A DNA stretch of 64,000 bases, taken from Pseudomonas sp. GM78 (GTDB taxonomy: Bacteria; Pseudomonadota; Gammaproteobacteria; Pseudomonadales; Pseudomonadaceae). Below the pieces are notes generated by a model that searched no databases, was not told where the DNA came from, and saw nothing but the letters and a program-made list of their open reading frames with translations. The translations under genes were made by a program, and so were the position numbers. Where the stretch lies: contig NZ_AKJF01000063.1 of the NCBI RefSeq assembly GCF_000282475.1, positions 1 to 64,000 of the forward strand, written 5' to 3'. Position 1 is the first letter of the stretch; each line of letters opens with the position of its first letter. This document shows, in pieces, positions 22,162 to 31,763 of the stretch.

Positions 22162-24159
22162 ATGCCTAGCCGTCGTGAGCGTGCCAACGCCATTCGTGCC
22201 CTCAGCATGGATGCCGTGCAAAAAGCCAACAGCGGCCATCCCGGTGCCCCTATGGGTATGGCGGATATCGCCGAGGTGCTGTGGCGCGACTACCTCAAGC
22301 ACAACCCGAGCAATCCATCGTTCGCCGACCGTGATCGCTTCGTGCTGTCCAACGGCCACGGCTCGATGCTGATCTACTCGCTGCTGCACCTGACCGGCTA
22401 TGACGTCACCATTGATGACCTCAAGAGCTTCCGCCAGCTGCACAGCCGCACCCCGGGTCACCCGGAATTCGGCTACACCCCGGGCGTCGAGACCACCACA
22501 GGTCCCCTGGGCCAGGGCCTGGCCAATGCGGTGGGCTTTGCCCTGGCTGAAAAAGTCATGGCGGCGCAGTTCAACCGTCCTGGCCACAACATCGTCGACC
22601 ACCACACCTACGTGTTCCTGGGTGATGGCTGCATGATGGAAGGCATCTCCCACGAAGTCAGCTCCCTGGCCGGTACCCTGGGCCTGGGCAAACTGATCGC
22701 CTTCTACGATGACAACGGCATCTCCATCGACGGCGAAGTCGAAGGCTGGTTCACCGATGACACGCCAAAGCGTTTCGAATCGTACAACTGGCAAGTGATC
22801 CGCAACGTCGACGGTCATGACCCGGAAGAGATCAAGATCGCGATCGAGACGGCGCGTAAAAGCCCGCAGCCAACCCTGATCTGCTGCAAGACCACCATCG
22901 GCTTCGGTTCGCCGAACAAGCAAGGCAAGGAAGACTGCCACGGCGCCCCACTGGGTGACGCGGAAATCGCCCTGACCCGTGCGGCGCTGAAATGGAACCA
23001 CGGCCCGTTCGAAATCCCGGCCGACATTTATGCCGAGTGGGATGCCAAGGAAGCCGGCCGTGCGGTCGAAGCCGAGTGGGACCAGCGTTTCGCGGCCTAC
23101 TCCGCGGCGTTCCCGACCGAAGCCAACGAACTGATCCGTCGTCTGAGCGGCGAACTGCCGGCCGACTTCAGCGAAAAGGCCGATGCCTACATCGCCGAAG
23201 TGGCCGCGAAGGGCGAAACCATCGCCAGCCGTAAAGCCAGCCAGAACGCCCTGAACGCGTTCGGCCCGCTGCTGCCAGAGTTCCTCGGCGGTTCGGCTGA
23301 CCTGGCCGGTTCCAACCTGACCCTGTGGAAAGGCTGCAAAGGCGTCACCGCCGAAGACGCCAGCGGCAACTACATGTACTACGGCGTGCGCGAGTTCGGC
23401 ATGACCGCGATCATGAACGGCGTTGCCCTGCACGGCGGCCTGGTGCCTTACGGCGCGACCTTCCTGATGTTCATGGAATACGCGCGCAACGCAGTGCGCA
23501 TGTCGGCCCTGATGAAGCAGCGTGTGATTCACGTCTACACCCACGACTCCATCGGTCTGGGCGAAGACGGCCCGACTCACCAGCCAATCGAGCAACTGGC
23601 CAGCCTGCGCTGCACGCCGAACCTCGACACCTGGCGTCCGGCCGATGCCGTTGAATCGGCGGTGTCCTGGAAGTATGCGCTGGAGCGTAAAGACGGTCCT
23701 TCGGCCCTGATCTTCTCGCGTCAGAACCTGCAGCACCAGACCCGCAATGCCCTGCAGGTCGCCGACATCAGCCGTGGTGGCTATGTGTTGAAGGACTGCG
23801 CAGGCGAGCCTGAGCTGATCCTGATCGCCACAGGTTCCGAAGTCGGCCTGGCCGTTCAGGCTTACGACAAGCTGACCGAGCAGGGCCGCAAGGTGCGTGT
23901 GGTTTCCATGCCTTGCACCAGCGTGTTCGACGCCCAGGATGCCGGCTACAAGCAATCGGTCCTGCCGTTGCAGGTCAGCGCCCGTATCGCCATCGAAGCT
24001 TCGATCGCCGACTACTGGTACAAGTACGTCGGCCTGGAAGGCCGCGTGATCGGCATGACCACTTACGGCGAGTCGGCGCCTGCGCCTGCCTTGTTCGAAG
24101 AGTTCGGCTTCACCCTGGAAAACATCCTGGGTCAGGCTGAAGAGCTGCTGGAAGACTAA
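22162..24159 (+). CDS. tktA: Transketolase
   Basis: 665 residues from the ATG at 22162 (AGGAGAACAGCG upstream). A thiamine diphosphate enzyme of the pentose phosphate pathway that moves two-carbon units between sugar phosphates. Motifs: [31 protein letters not shown], the ThDP motif [12 protein letters not shown] followed by DDNGISIDG, and [16 protein letters not shown] in the pyrimidine domain. It is divergent from sahR-metK and heads the tkt-epd-pgk-fba sugar-phosphate group. Confidence 0.97.
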   Translation: MPSRRERANAIRALSMDAVQKANSGHPGAPMGMADIAEVLWRDYLKHNPSNPSFADRDRFVLSNGHGSMLIYSLLHLTGYDVTIDDLKSFRQLHSRTPGHPEFGYTPGVETTTGPLGQGLANAVGFALAEKVMAAQFNRPGHNIVDHHTYVFLGDGCMMEGISHEVSSLAGTLGLGKLIAFYDDNGISIDGEVEGWFTDDTPKRFESYNWQVIRNVDGHDPEEIKIAIETARKSPQPTLICCKTTIGFGSPNKQGKEDCHGAPLGDAEIALTRAALKWNHGPFEIPADIYAEWDAKEAGRAVEAEWDQRFAAYSAAFPTEANELIRRLSGELPADFSEKADAYIAEVAAKGETIASRKASQNALNAFGPLLPEFLGGSADLAGSNLTLWKGCKGVTAEDASGNYMYYGVREFGMTAIMNGVALHGGLVPYGATFLMFMEYARNAVRMSALMKQRVIHVYTHDSIGLGEDGPTHQPIEQLASLRCTPNLDTWRPADAVESAVSWKYALERKDGPSALIFSRQNLQHQTRNALQVADISRGGYVLKDCAGEPELILIATGSEVGLAVQAYDKLTEQGRKVRVVSMPCTSVFDAQDAGYKQSVLPLQVSARIAIEASIADYWYKYVGLEGRVIGMTTYGESAPAPALFEEFGFTLENILGQAEELLED

Positions 24160-24167
24160 AACACGGC

Positions 24168-24189
24168 GCGGTGGTCTCACGACCACCGC
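24168..24189 (+). other. Perfect hairpin just after tktA
   Basis: 9 bp arms GCGGTGGTC/GACCACCGC with a TCAC loop, 8 bases after the tktA stop. There is no T-run, so it may protect the mRNA 3' end rather than terminate on its own. Confidence 0.6.
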
Positions 24190-24197
24190 GGTCCCTT

Positions 24198-24296
24198 GTA
24201 GGAGCGAGCCTGCTCGCGATGGTCGTTAACGATAACGCTGGGTGCCTGAATGCCCGCGTTGTCTGGGCCACCATCGCGAGCAGGCTCGCTCCTACA
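24198..24296. repeat. REP pair, GCGAGC stem type
   Basis: TAGGAGCGAGCCTGCTCGCGAT and its exact inverse are separated by about 55 bp in the tktA-epd gap. Confidence 0.88.
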
Positions 24297-24349
24297 GGGG
24301 GTTGTGTTATTAACGAGATTTCGTCTGACTGCGTCTATCGAGAACCCCC

Positions 24350-25405
24350 ATGCCTCAACCGCGTCCCTACAAAGTTGCACTCAACGGCTACGGCCGGATT
24401 GGTCGTTGCGTCTTGCGTGCGTTGTTCGAGCGAGGCGAAAAGGCCGGGTTCGAGATTGTCGCGATCAACGATCTGGCTGACATGGCCAGCATCGAATACC
24501 TGACACGCTTCGACTCTACCCACGGGCGCTTTCCCGGTGAGGTGAAGGTCGATGGCGATTGTCTGCATATTAATGGCGACTGCGTGAAGGTCCTGCGCAG
24601 TGCCACTCCCGAAGGCATCGATTGGGCGTCGTTGGGCGTCGATCTGGTGCTGGAGTGCTCCGGCGCTTACCACACTCGCGAAGACGGCCAGCGGTTCCTC
24701 GACGCCGGCGCACCGCGCGTGCTGTTTTCCCAGCCGATGGCCAGCGAAGCGGATGTCGATGCCACCATCGTGTACGGCGTGAACCAGGATTGCCTGACGG
24801 GTGATGAGTTGCTGGTGTCCAACGCCTCCTGCACGACCAACTGCGGCGTGCCGTTGTTGCGACTGCTGGATCAGGCCATCGGGCTCGAGTACGTGTCGAT
24901 TACCACCATCCATTCGGCCATGAATGACCAGCCGGTGATCGACGCCTATCATCACGAAGATTTGCGCCGCACCCGTTCGGCGTTTCAGTCGGTGATTCCG
25001 GTGTCCACTGGTCTGGCGCGCGGCATTGAACGCTTGCTGCCGGAACTTGCCGGGCGAATTCAGGCCAAAGCCGTACGTGTGCCGACGGTTAACGTGTCTT
25101 GCCTCGATATCACGATGCAGACCGTGAGCGACACCGACGCCACCGAGGTCAACCGGATCCTGCGCGAGGCTGCCACCCGCGGCCCGCTCAAAGGCCTTCT
25201 GGCCTACACCGAGTTGCCCCACGCAAGTTGTGATTTCAACCACGACCCACATTCGGCGATCGTCGATGCCAGTCAGACCCGAGTTTCCGGCCCAAGGCTG
25301 GTGAACATCCTGGCCTGGTTCGACAACGAATGGGGTTTTGCCAACCGAATGCTGGATGTTGCGGAACACTATCTGCACACAGCCTCAACAAAACCTGCTC
25401 TCTAA
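24350..25405 (+). CDS. epd: D-erythrose-4-phosphate dehydrogenase
   Basis: 351 residues of the GAPDH superfamily. The NAD-binding start is [17 protein letters not shown], the catalytic cysteine sits in SNASCTTNC near residue 160, and the C-terminal signature is [12 protein letters not shown]. The length, the [20 protein letters not shown] segment and its place between tktA and pgk match Epd, which oxidises erythrose 4-phosphate to 4-phosphoerythronate for pyridoxal phosphate synthesis. A glycolytic GAPDH cannot be strictly excluded, but the order tkt-epd-pgk-fba is diagnostic. ATG at 24350 has no strong ribosome binding site. Confidence 0.87.
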   Translation: MPQPRPYKVALNGYGRIGRCVLRALFERGEKAGFEIVAINDLADMASIEYLTRFDSTHGRFPGEVKVDGDCLHINGDCVKVLRSATPEGIDWASLGVDLVLECSGAYHTREDGQRFLDAGAPRVLFSQPMASEADVDATIVYGVNQDCLTGDELLVSNASCTTNCGVPLLRLLDQAIGLEYVSITTIHSAMNDQPVIDAYHHEDLRRTRSAFQSVIPVSTGLARGIERLLPELAGRIQAKAVRVPTVNVSCLDITMQTVSDTDATEVNRILREAATRGPLKGLLAYTELPHASCDFNHDPHSAIVDASQTRVSGPRLVNILAWFDNEWGFANRMLDVAEHYLHTASTKPAL

Positions 25406-25431
25406 GAACAGCTACTCAGGAAATGCGACCC

Positions 25432-26595
25432 ATGACCGTGTTGAAGATGTCCGACCTCGATCTGCAAGGTAAGCGCGTACTGATTCGCGAAGACCTCAAC
25501 GTCCCAGTCAAGGACGGTGCTGTCACCAGCGATGCGCGAATCCTGGCTTCGCTGCCGACCATCAAGCTGGCCCTGGAAAAAGGCGCGGCCGTGATGGTCT
25601 GCTCGCACCTTGGCCGTCCGACCGAAGGCGAATTCTCGGCCGAGAACAGCCTCAAGCCAGTCGCCGACTACCTGAGCAAGGCTCTGGGTCGCGAAGTGCC
25701 GCTGGTAGCTGACTACCTGGGCGGCGTCGAGGTGAAAGCCGGCGACATCGTGCTGTTTGAAAACGTGCGTTTCAACAAGGGCGAAAAGAAGAACGCCGAC
25801 GAGCTGGCCAAGCAATACGCCGCCCTGTGCGACGTGTTCGTGATGGATGCCTTCGGCACCGCGCACCGTGCCGAGGGTTCGACCCACGGCGTGGCCAAGT
25901 TCGCCAAGGTTGCCGCCGCGGGCCCGCTGCTCGCCGCCGAACTGGACGCGCTGGGCAAGGCCCTGGGCGCACCGGCCCAGCCGATGGCCGCGATCGTTGC
26001 CGGCTCCAAGGTATCGACCAAGCTTGACGTTCTTAACAGCCTGAGCCAGATCTGCGACCAGTTGATCGTCGGCGGCGGTATCGCCAACACCTTCCTGGCG
26101 GCTGCCGGTCACCCGGTTGGCAAATCGCTGTACGAGCCGGACCTGCTGGACACCGCTCGCGCCATCGCCGCCAAAGTCAGCGTGCCGCTGCCGGTGGACG
26201 TGGTGGTTGCCAAGGAGTTCGCTGAAAGCGCGACGGCCACGGTCAAGTTGATCGCCGATGTTGCCGCTGACGACATGATTCTCGATATTGGCCCGCAGAC
26301 GGCGGCGAATTTCGCCGAACTGCTGAAATCGTCCAAGACTATCCTGTGGAACGGTCCGGTTGGCGTGTTTGAATTCGACCAGTTCGGTAACGGCACCAAA
26401 GTGCTGGCCCAGGCGATCGCCGACAGCGCGGCATTCTCCATTGCTGGCGGCGGCGACACCCTGGCGGCCATCGATAAATATGGCGTTGCCGAGCAAATCT
26501 CCTACATTTCTACCGGTGGCGGCGCGTTCCTGGAGTTCGTCGAAGGCAAGGTGTTGCCAGCCGTTGAAGTCCTGGAAAGCCGGGCCAAGGCCTGA
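25432..26595 (+). CDS. pgk: Phosphoglycerate kinase
   Basis: 387 residues, normal length. It transfers phosphate between 1,3-bisphosphoglycerate and ADP. Motifs: [26 protein letters not shown], the hinge region, [16 protein letters not shown] and the nucleotide loop [14 protein letters not shown]. The start [12 protein letters not shown] at 25432 follows CAGGAAATGCG; a start six codons later is also possible. It lies 26 bp after epd, so the two are co-transcribed. Confidence 0.96.
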   Translation: MTVLKMSDLDLQGKRVLIREDLNVPVKDGAVTSDARILASLPTIKLALEKGAAVMVCSHLGRPTEGEFSAENSLKPVADYLSKALGREVPLVADYLGGVEVKAGDIVLFENVRFNKGEKKNADELAKQYAALCDVFVMDAFGTAHRAEGSTHGVAKFAKVAAAGPLLAAELDALGKALGAPAQPMAAIVAGSKVSTKLDVLNSLSQICDQLIVGGGIANTFLAAAGHPVGKSLYEPDLLDTARAIAAKVSVPLPVDVVVAKEFAESATATVKLIADVAADDMILDIGPQTAANFAELLKSSKTILWNGPVGVFEFDQFGNGTKVLAQAIADSAAFSIAGGGDTLAAIDKYGVAEQISYISTGGGAFLEFVEGKVLPAVEVLESRAKA

Positions 26596-26630
26596 GGGTC
26601 GCCCGTTTGACCAGGCAAGGGAGTGTTGAC

Positions 26631-26852
26631 ATGGTCAAGACCTTAGCGCTGTTGATCGTCGCGGGTTCGCTGGCGGCTTGCGGGAGTAACCCCAAAGCCA
26701 CGCCGGAACCCGCGCCGTCCGCGCCCCAGGGCGGTTGCTATCAAGCCGACTGGCAGGCGGAAACCAACCCGGTGCTCAACAAGCGTTCCGGGCCTGATGG
26801 CCTGGACAAATACGAGACACAGACTCCCGCCAAGGAACATGGTTGTCCTTGA
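26631..26852 (+). CDS. Small putative lipoprotein
   Basis: 73 residues. A short signal peptide ends in the lipobox LAAC (Cys 17). The mature part is Pro-rich at first, then has two cysteines (GGCYQADW and EHGCP) that could pair. Start ATG at 26631 follows AAGGGAGTGTTG. It lies 35 bp after pgk and 56 bp before the next lipoprotein gene. Not recognised beyond being a probable lipoprotein; it is likely co-expressed with pgk. Confidence 0.7.
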   Translation: MVKTLALLIVAGSLAACGSNPKATPEPAPSAPQGGCYQADWQAETNPVLNKRSGPDGLDKYETQTPAKEHGCP

Positions 26853-26908
26853 CGGGTCTGACTCTTTACTCAGGGCTGGCGGTGTTTGCCGTCAGTCGAG
26901 GGACACGG

Positions 26909-27241
26909 ATGAAAGGCTTTATCGCCATTACGGCGCTGGCATTGCTGGGCGGGTGCGCTAACTTGAACCCGTTCCAGTCGTCCGCCCCGGCGGATGACTG
27001 GACCACCTGGACTTGCGACAGCCAAGCCAAGGTGGTGTGGCGCTACACCGACGACAGCCGCAACGAAGTCGATGTACGCCTGGGCGGCGCCGATCAGGTC
27101 CATCGCCTGAAGCAGGAGCCGGGCGCGTCGGGTTCGCTGTACAGCGACAACATGCTGGCGTTTCACATGAAAGGTGAGGAAGGCCTGGTTTATTGGGTCG
27201 CCACCAATGATTTGATTGGCCGTGGCTGTAAGGCGCAGTAA
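26909..27241 (+). CDS. mliC: MliC-like lipoprotein, probable C-type lysozyme inhibitor
   Basis: 110 residues from the ATG at 26909. The lipobox LGGC gives Cys 16. The mature domain reads WTTWTCDSQAKVVWRY, then AFHMKGEEGLVYWVATNDLIGRGC split over the C-terminal half. The pair of cysteines, the W.C start and the length match the MliC/PliC fold. Family members sit in the outer membrane and block the active site of C-type lysozyme. It lies between pgk and fba together with a second small lipoprotein gene; an envelope function inside a glycolytic cluster is unusual. Confidence 0.75.
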   Translation: MKGFIAITALALLGGCANLNPFQSSAPADDWTTWTCDSQAKVVWRYTDDSRNEVDVRLGGADQVHRLKQEPGASGSLYSDNMLAFHMKGEEGLVYWVATNDLIGRGCKAQ

Positions 27242-27360
27242 CTGACACAACACCGAATTCGCAGCCCGGGACCAACCCTCGATCTGCAATAACTTGAATA
27301 GCCGCCGCCGCTACGGCAGGCTGGCACGATTAACGACCCAAACCGGGAGACACACACACA

Positions 27361-28425
27361 ATGGCACTTATCAGCATGCGCCAGATGCTGGACCACGCAG
27401 CCGAGTTCGGCTACGGCGTTCCAGCCTTCAACGTCAACAACCTTGAGCAGATGCGCGCCATCATGGAAGCCGCTGACAAGACTGACTCCCCGGTGATCGT
27501 CCAGGCTTCGGCCGGTGCTCGCAAATACGCCGGCGCACCATTCCTTCGTCACCTGATCCTGGCCGCCATCGAAGAATTCCCGCACATCCCGGTGTGCATG
27601 CACCAGGACCACGGCACCAGCCCTGACGTCTGCCAGCGCTCCATCCAACTGGGCTTCAGCTCGGTGATGATGGACGGTTCCCTGGGCGAAGACGGCAAGA
27701 CCCCGACCGACTACGACTACAACGTGCGCGTTACCCAACAAACCGTAGCCATGGCTCACGCTTGCGGCGTATCGGTGGAAGGCGAGCTGGGCTGCCTGGG
27801 CTCGTTGGAAACCGGCATGGCCGGTGAAGAAGACGGTATCGGCGCTGAAGGCGTTCTGGATCACAGCCAGATGCTGACCGACCCGGAAGAAGCCGCTGAC
27901 TTCGTCAAGCGTACCCAGGTCGACGCCCTGGCCATCGCCATCGGCACCAGCCACGGCGCCTACAAGTTCACCAAGCCGCCTACTGGCGACGTGTTGGCGA
28001 TCGATCGCATCAAAGAAATCCACAAGCGCATTCCGAACACTCACCTGGTGATGCACGGTTCGTCTTCGGTTCCGCAAGAGTGGCTGGCGATCATCAACCA
28101 GTACGGCGGCGACATCAAGGAAACCTACGGCGTACCGGTTGAAGAAATCGTCGAAGGCATCAAGCACGGCGTGCGCAAGGTCAACATCGACACCGACCTG
28201 CGCCTGGCGTCCACCGGTGCGATGCGTCGCCTGATGGCCACCAACCCGAGCGAATTCGACCCACGTAAATTCTTCGGCGCCACCGTGACCGCCATGCGCG
28301 ACGTGTGCATCGCCCGTTACGAAGCCTTCGGTACCGCGGGCAACGCTTCGAAGATCAAGCCGATCTCCCTGGAAGGGATGTATCAGCGTTATCTGAAAGG
28401 TGAGTTGAACGCCAAGGTCAACTAA
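27361..28425 (+). CDS. fba: Fructose-bisphosphate aldolase, class II (Calvin-type)
   Basis: 354 residues. A zinc-dependent aldolase that splits fructose 1,6-bisphosphate. Zinc ligands are in CMHQDHG (about residue 80) and in the later GTSHGAYK and [10 protein letters not shown] segments; [14 protein letters not shown] is the substrate-binding stretch. The length and sequence fit subclass B. It follows the lipoprotein genes after a 119 bp gap that may hold its own promoter and ends at a clear terminator. Confidence 0.97.
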   Translation: MALISMRQMLDHAAEFGYGVPAFNVNNLEQMRAIMEAADKTDSPVIVQASAGARKYAGAPFLRHLILAAIEEFPHIPVCMHQDHGTSPDVCQRSIQLGFSSVMMDGSLGEDGKTPTDYDYNVRVTQQTVAMAHACGVSVEGELGCLGSLETGMAGEEDGIGAEGVLDHSQMLTDPEEAADFVKRTQVDALAIAIGTSHGAYKFTKPPTGDVLAIDRIKEIHKRIPNTHLVMHGSSSVPQEWLAIINQYGGDIKETYGVPVEEIVEGIKHGVRKVNIDTDLRLASTGAMRRLMATNPSEFDPRKFFGATVTAMRDVCIARYEAFGTAGNASKIKPISLEGMYQRYLKGELNAKVN

Positions 28426-28448
28426 GCCTTCCGCGTTCTAGCCCAACC

Positions 28449-28478
28449 CAAAAAACCCGCAGAAATGCGGGTTTTTTT
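28449..28478 (+). terminator. Terminator of fba
   Basis: A-run, arms ACCCGCA/TGCGGGT with a GAAA loop, then seven T residues. Confidence 0.93.
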
Positions 28479-28483
28479 ATCCA

Positions 28484-28596
28484 GATCGTTCCCACGCTCT
28501 GCGTGGGAATGCAGTCCGGGACGCTCTGCGTCCCTTCTGGAACTGGAACGCGGAGCGTCCCTTGAGGCATTCCCACGCAGAGCGTGGGAACGATCA
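28484..28596. repeat. Nested palindromic repeat (CCCACGCTCTGCGTGGG family)
   Basis: The ends GATCGTTCCCACGC and GCGTGGGAACGATC are exact inverses. Each outer unit (CCCACGCTCTGCGTGGG) is itself a palindrome, and the inner part carries two GGGACGC/GCGTCCC type units. It lies between convergent fba and the alginate lyase gene. Confidence 0.75.
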
Positions 28597-28604
28597 CTGT
28601 AAGG

Positions 28605-29273
28605 CTACTTATCGTGATCAATATCCAGCTTGCTGAACGTCACTTTCCCACCCTCACTGGTGTACCCGGTGTTGTCCTGCACATACACGCCGGCCTTGAA
28701 GTACAGCGGCTTGTCGCGCCAGGTGGCGCTGATATTGGTGTCCCACTGGTAGCCCGCCGCGCTGACGCCCAGTGCGCCGCCGGGGCTCAGGTGAATAAGG
28801 TAGTTGAACTCACGATTGAGCTTGATTCCGGTGGCAAGGGTGATGACCCTGCTTTCGGAGTCGTCGGGGTGCATGCGCACTTTGATGACGAGGTTGCCGG
28901 TCTCGGTTGATGTTTTGTATTGGTATTCGAGTTTGACCATCGGCTTCTGGCTTTTATAGGCGTGGATCTGCCCGATCACGATCTTGCCCGAGCTAGGGAC
29001 CTGGTTCACTGCCAGGGTGGCGTGAAGCAAGTTGTCGGCATCCGGGTAGTACCAGTTGCGCAGCGTGCCGTTGCTATAGGTTTCACGTAGCTCAGTGCGG
29101 GGGTAGATCGCGTTTTCAGTGCGTGAACCGGTTACCGGTGACCAGAAAAACAGGGTGCCCGTGTCAGAATGGAAGTATTGATCCTTGAAGCCGTCCACCA
29201 GTTTTGAGGTTTCAACAGTGTATGGCGGGCTGCCGACAGGGACACTGAGATTCCAGGTTGCGAGGTCAATCAT
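28605..29273 (-). CDS. Polysaccharide lyase family 7 protein, probable alginate lyase
   Basis: 222 residues from the ATG at 29273 (GCGGAAGC upstream); a GTG ten codons earlier is less likely. The three PL7 signatures are present: YPRTELRE (R.ELR), IGQIHA (QIH, with the catalytic His), and YFKAGVYVQ (YFKAG.Y.Q, with the catalytic Tyr). It would cut alginate by beta-elimination, with QIH usually linked to guluronate preference. No signal peptide is seen, so it is probably cytoplasmic or released by another route. It stands alone; no alginate synthesis genes are in the window. Confidence 0.85.
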   Translation of the reverse strand: MIDLATWNLSVPVGSPPYTVETSKLVDGFKDQYFHSDTGTLFFWSPVTGSRTENAIYPRTELRETYSNGTLRNWYYPDADNLLHATLAVNQVPSSGKIVIGQIHAYKSQKPMVKLEYQYKTSTETGNLVIKVRMHPDDSESRVITLATGIKLNREFNYLIHLSPGGALGVSAAGYQWDTNISATWRDKPLYFKAGVYVQDNTGYTSEGGKVTFSKLDIDHDK

Positions 29274-29594
29274 AGTCAAAGCTTCCGCGAAATATTTCTG
29301 CACGCACGTGCCAATGGCTCTAGCACGTGCCTTTTGGGGCGGTCTTTATAAGCGTAGCGGGTTATTTTGTTAACGCCCGCCGGGCAGTTAATTGGCGTCA
29401 ACATCCTGTCGAAATGCCATCCTTCCCGGTTTTAGCGGGCTGCATGGCTGACCGTTAGTCGGCAAATAACGCTTCGGTCGAATGATGGCGCTCTGACACC
29501 TACTGCTTTCACTGATCACGGTCTAGAGTGAAGGCACAGTATCTGTCCGGTTTTCACGAGAAGTCGGCCTGACATCCAGACCTAGAGAAGCAGC
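29274..29594. other. Intergenic region with twin GCACGTGCC sites
   Basis: A 321 bp divergent region. The direct repeats GCACGTGCC at 29304-29312 and 29323-29331 are 19 bp apart, about two helical turns, and lie 31 bp before the lyase start. Each contains the palindrome GCACGTGC. No ORF or terminator was found; promoters for both genes must lie here. Confidence 0.45.
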
Positions 29595-31718
29595 ATGGAA
29601 TGCGCGCACCCAATGCCAGCTGAAGGCCATTCAACCCTGTTGATTGTCGATGATTACCCAGAAAACCTGGTCAGCATGCGTGCATTGCTGCAGCGCCAGG
29701 ATTGGCAGGTCATCACCGCTGCCTCCGGTTTCGAGGCGCTCGGGCTGTTGCTTGAACACGATATCGACCTGGTGTTGCTGGATGTGCAAATGCCGGGCAT
29801 GGACGGTTTCGAAGTGGCGCGCCTGATGCGCGGCAGTCAACGGACGCGTCTGACACCGATCATTTTCCTGACCGCCAATGAACAGTCCCAGGACGCCGTG
29901 ATCAAGGGTTACGCCAGTGGCGCAGTGGATTACCTGTTCAAACCCTTCGACCCGCAGATTCTCAAGCCCAAGGTCCAGGCGCTGCTCGAACATCAGCGTA
30001 ATCGCCGGGCCTTGCAGCGTCTTAGTCAGGACCTGGAGGCCGCTCGCGCGTTCAACGCCTCGGTGCTCGATAATGCCGCCGAAGGCATCCTGGTGGTTGG
30101 TGAGGACGGCCTGATTCGTTTTGCCAACCCGGCGATGTCGCGGCTGCTCAGCGCAACGGTGCAGGAGCTGCAGGGCAAGGAGTTCCTGGATTTCCTGCAA
30201 AAACCGCACATACCGGTCTGGGCCGATTCCGATCTGTTAACCGGCTACAAGCGCGGCGAGACCTTGCGCCTGCACGACGCATTGCTGCGTACCGCCCCCG
30301 GGCAACAGGTACCGGTGGCACTGTCTTGCGCGCCACTGCCGTCGGATCAGCACGCGATGGTGGTGACAGTGCTGGACATGTCGGTGGTGCGCCACCTGCA
30401 TCAGCAACTCGAATTCCAGGCGGTCACCGATCCGCTGACCGGGCTGCTCAACCGTCGCGGCTTCTACCAGACCGTGGAAAACCTGCTGTTGCGCGGCGAA
30501 CGCTCGGACAGCGCGTGGGTCCTGCTGTACCTGGATCTCGACGGCTTCAAGCGGGTCAATGATTCTCTCGGCCACGATGCCGGCGACCGGGTATTGCGCT
30601 GGGTGTCCGAACAGTTGAAGGCTTGCTTGCGCCCGTTCGATATCCTCGCCCGCATGGGCGGCGATGAATTCACGGCGCTGCTGGACCTGGAGTTTCCCGA
30701 GCAAGCGGCGAAAATTGCGGAGAAGCTCATCGAACGGGTGTCGATCTGCCAGCAAATCGACGGCCTGGATATCGTCCTTGGTGCAAGCATTGGCATTGCC
30801 ACGTTTCCCGACTGTGGCGCCAATCTCGACGGCTTGATGCGCGCGTCTGACATCGCCATGTACGAAGCCAAACGCGCCGGTCGTCAACAGTATCGGTTTT
30901 ACGATCACGAAATGAACGGTCGGGCGCGCTCGCGGCTGATGCTCGAAGAAAGCGTGCGCACGGCCATCGAGAATCGTGATTTTAATCTGGTGTATCAGCC
31001 CCAGGTGGCTGTTGCCGATGGGCGCACGCGCGGGTTCGAGGCGTTGCTGCGCTGGCAGCACCCGAGCGTCGGCGACGTTCCACCAGGATTGTTTTTACCG
31101 CTGCTGGAAGAGGCGCGATTGATCAGTCGCCTGGGCAGCTGGATTTACCAGCACAGTGCCGGGCAGCGCAAAGCCTGGGAGAGCCTGTTTGGCGAGGATC
31201 TGGTGGTGAGCGTCAGTTTGAGCAACACCCAGTTTGCCATGCCCAACCTGGTCACCGAGTTGCGCCAGGTCGTGGAACGGCATGGTTTGAAGTCGCGTCA
31301 TCTGGAAGTCGAAGTGACGGAAGCGGCCTTGATGCATAACCCTGAGGAAACACGTAAACAGCTGCGTTTGCTGCGCAATCTGGGGGTGCGGGTGGCGCTG
31401 GATGATTTCGGCTCTGGCCCGTGTTCTTTGTCCCACTTGCGCGATCTGGAAATGGATACGCTCAAGCTCGACCGCCATCTGATCAGCCGTCTTCCTGCGT
31501 CCTCGAGGGATGCGGCCCTGGTGCGCAATGTGATCGACCTGTGCAAGGAGTACGGGATGCTGGTGATTGCCGAAGGGGTCGAAACCCTGGCGCAATACCA
31601 GTGGCTGCAAGCCAACGGTTGCGAATATGTGCAAGGTTTTCTGGTAGCCCGGCCGATGATGGCCGAAGACACCGAAAGCTTTGTACAGCCCTTCGACTGG
31701 GGCGCGCTGAGCCGCTGA
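29595..31718 (+). CDS. Response regulator with REC-PAS-GGDEF-EAL domains
   Basis: 707 residues. REC domain about 14-130 with acidic pocket VDD (19-20), phospho-acceptor Asp63 (LLDVQMPG) and Lys116. PAS about 150-265. GGDEF 280-440 with an intact GGDEF (355-359) and inhibitory site RPFD (346-349), so diguanylate cyclase activity with product inhibition is expected. EAL from about 450, with EAL (482-484), EVTEA, DDFGSG, LKLD, EGVET and QGF present. However, the metal-binding Asn of the usual NLS motif is Ser541 (VSLSNTQF), and GYSS reads GPCS. The phosphodiesterase half may be weak or regulatory. No histidine kinase lies nearby. Confidence 0.92.
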   Translation: MECAHPMPAEGHSTLLIVDDYPENLVSMRALLQRQDWQVITAASGFEALGLLLEHDIDLVLLDVQMPGMDGFEVARLMRGSQRTRLTPIIFLTANEQSQDAVIKGYASGAVDYLFKPFDPQILKPKVQALLEHQRNRRALQRLSQDLEAARAFNASVLDNAAEGILVVGEDGLIRFANPAMSRLLSATVQELQGKEFLDFLQKPHIPVWADSDLLTGYKRGETLRLHDALLRTAPGQQVPVALSCAPLPSDQHAMVVTVLDMSVVRHLHQQLEFQAVTDPLTGLLNRRGFYQTVENLLLRGERSDSAWVLLYLDLDGFKRVNDSLGHDAGDRVLRWVSEQLKACLRPFDILARMGGDEFTALLDLEFPEQAAKIAEKLIERVSICQQIDGLDIVLGASIGIATFPDCGANLDGLMRASDIAMYEAKRAGRQQYRFYDHEMNGRARSRLMLEESVRTAIENRDFNLVYQPQVAVADGRTRGFEALLRWQHPSVGDVPPGLFLPLLEEARLISRLGSWIYQHSAGQRKAWESLFGEDLVVSVSLSNTQFAMPNLVTELRQVVERHGLKSRHLEVEVTEAALMHNPEETRKQLRLLRNLGVRVALDDFGSGPCSLSHLRDLEMDTLKLDRHLISRLPASSRDAALVRNVIDLCKEYGMLVIAEGVETLAQYQWLQANGCEYVQGFLVARPMMAEDTESFVQPFDWGALSR

Positions 31719-31763
31719 ATTCGCTACACTGGCCGCCTTTTGCTGATTTACGTTGCTGCCCAG

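Noticed and set aside
22021-24186. 721-codon minus-strand open frame opposite tktA
   Set aside because: Transketolase on the plus strand is certain; the antisense frame is rich in His, Gln, Val and Arg, typical of shadows.
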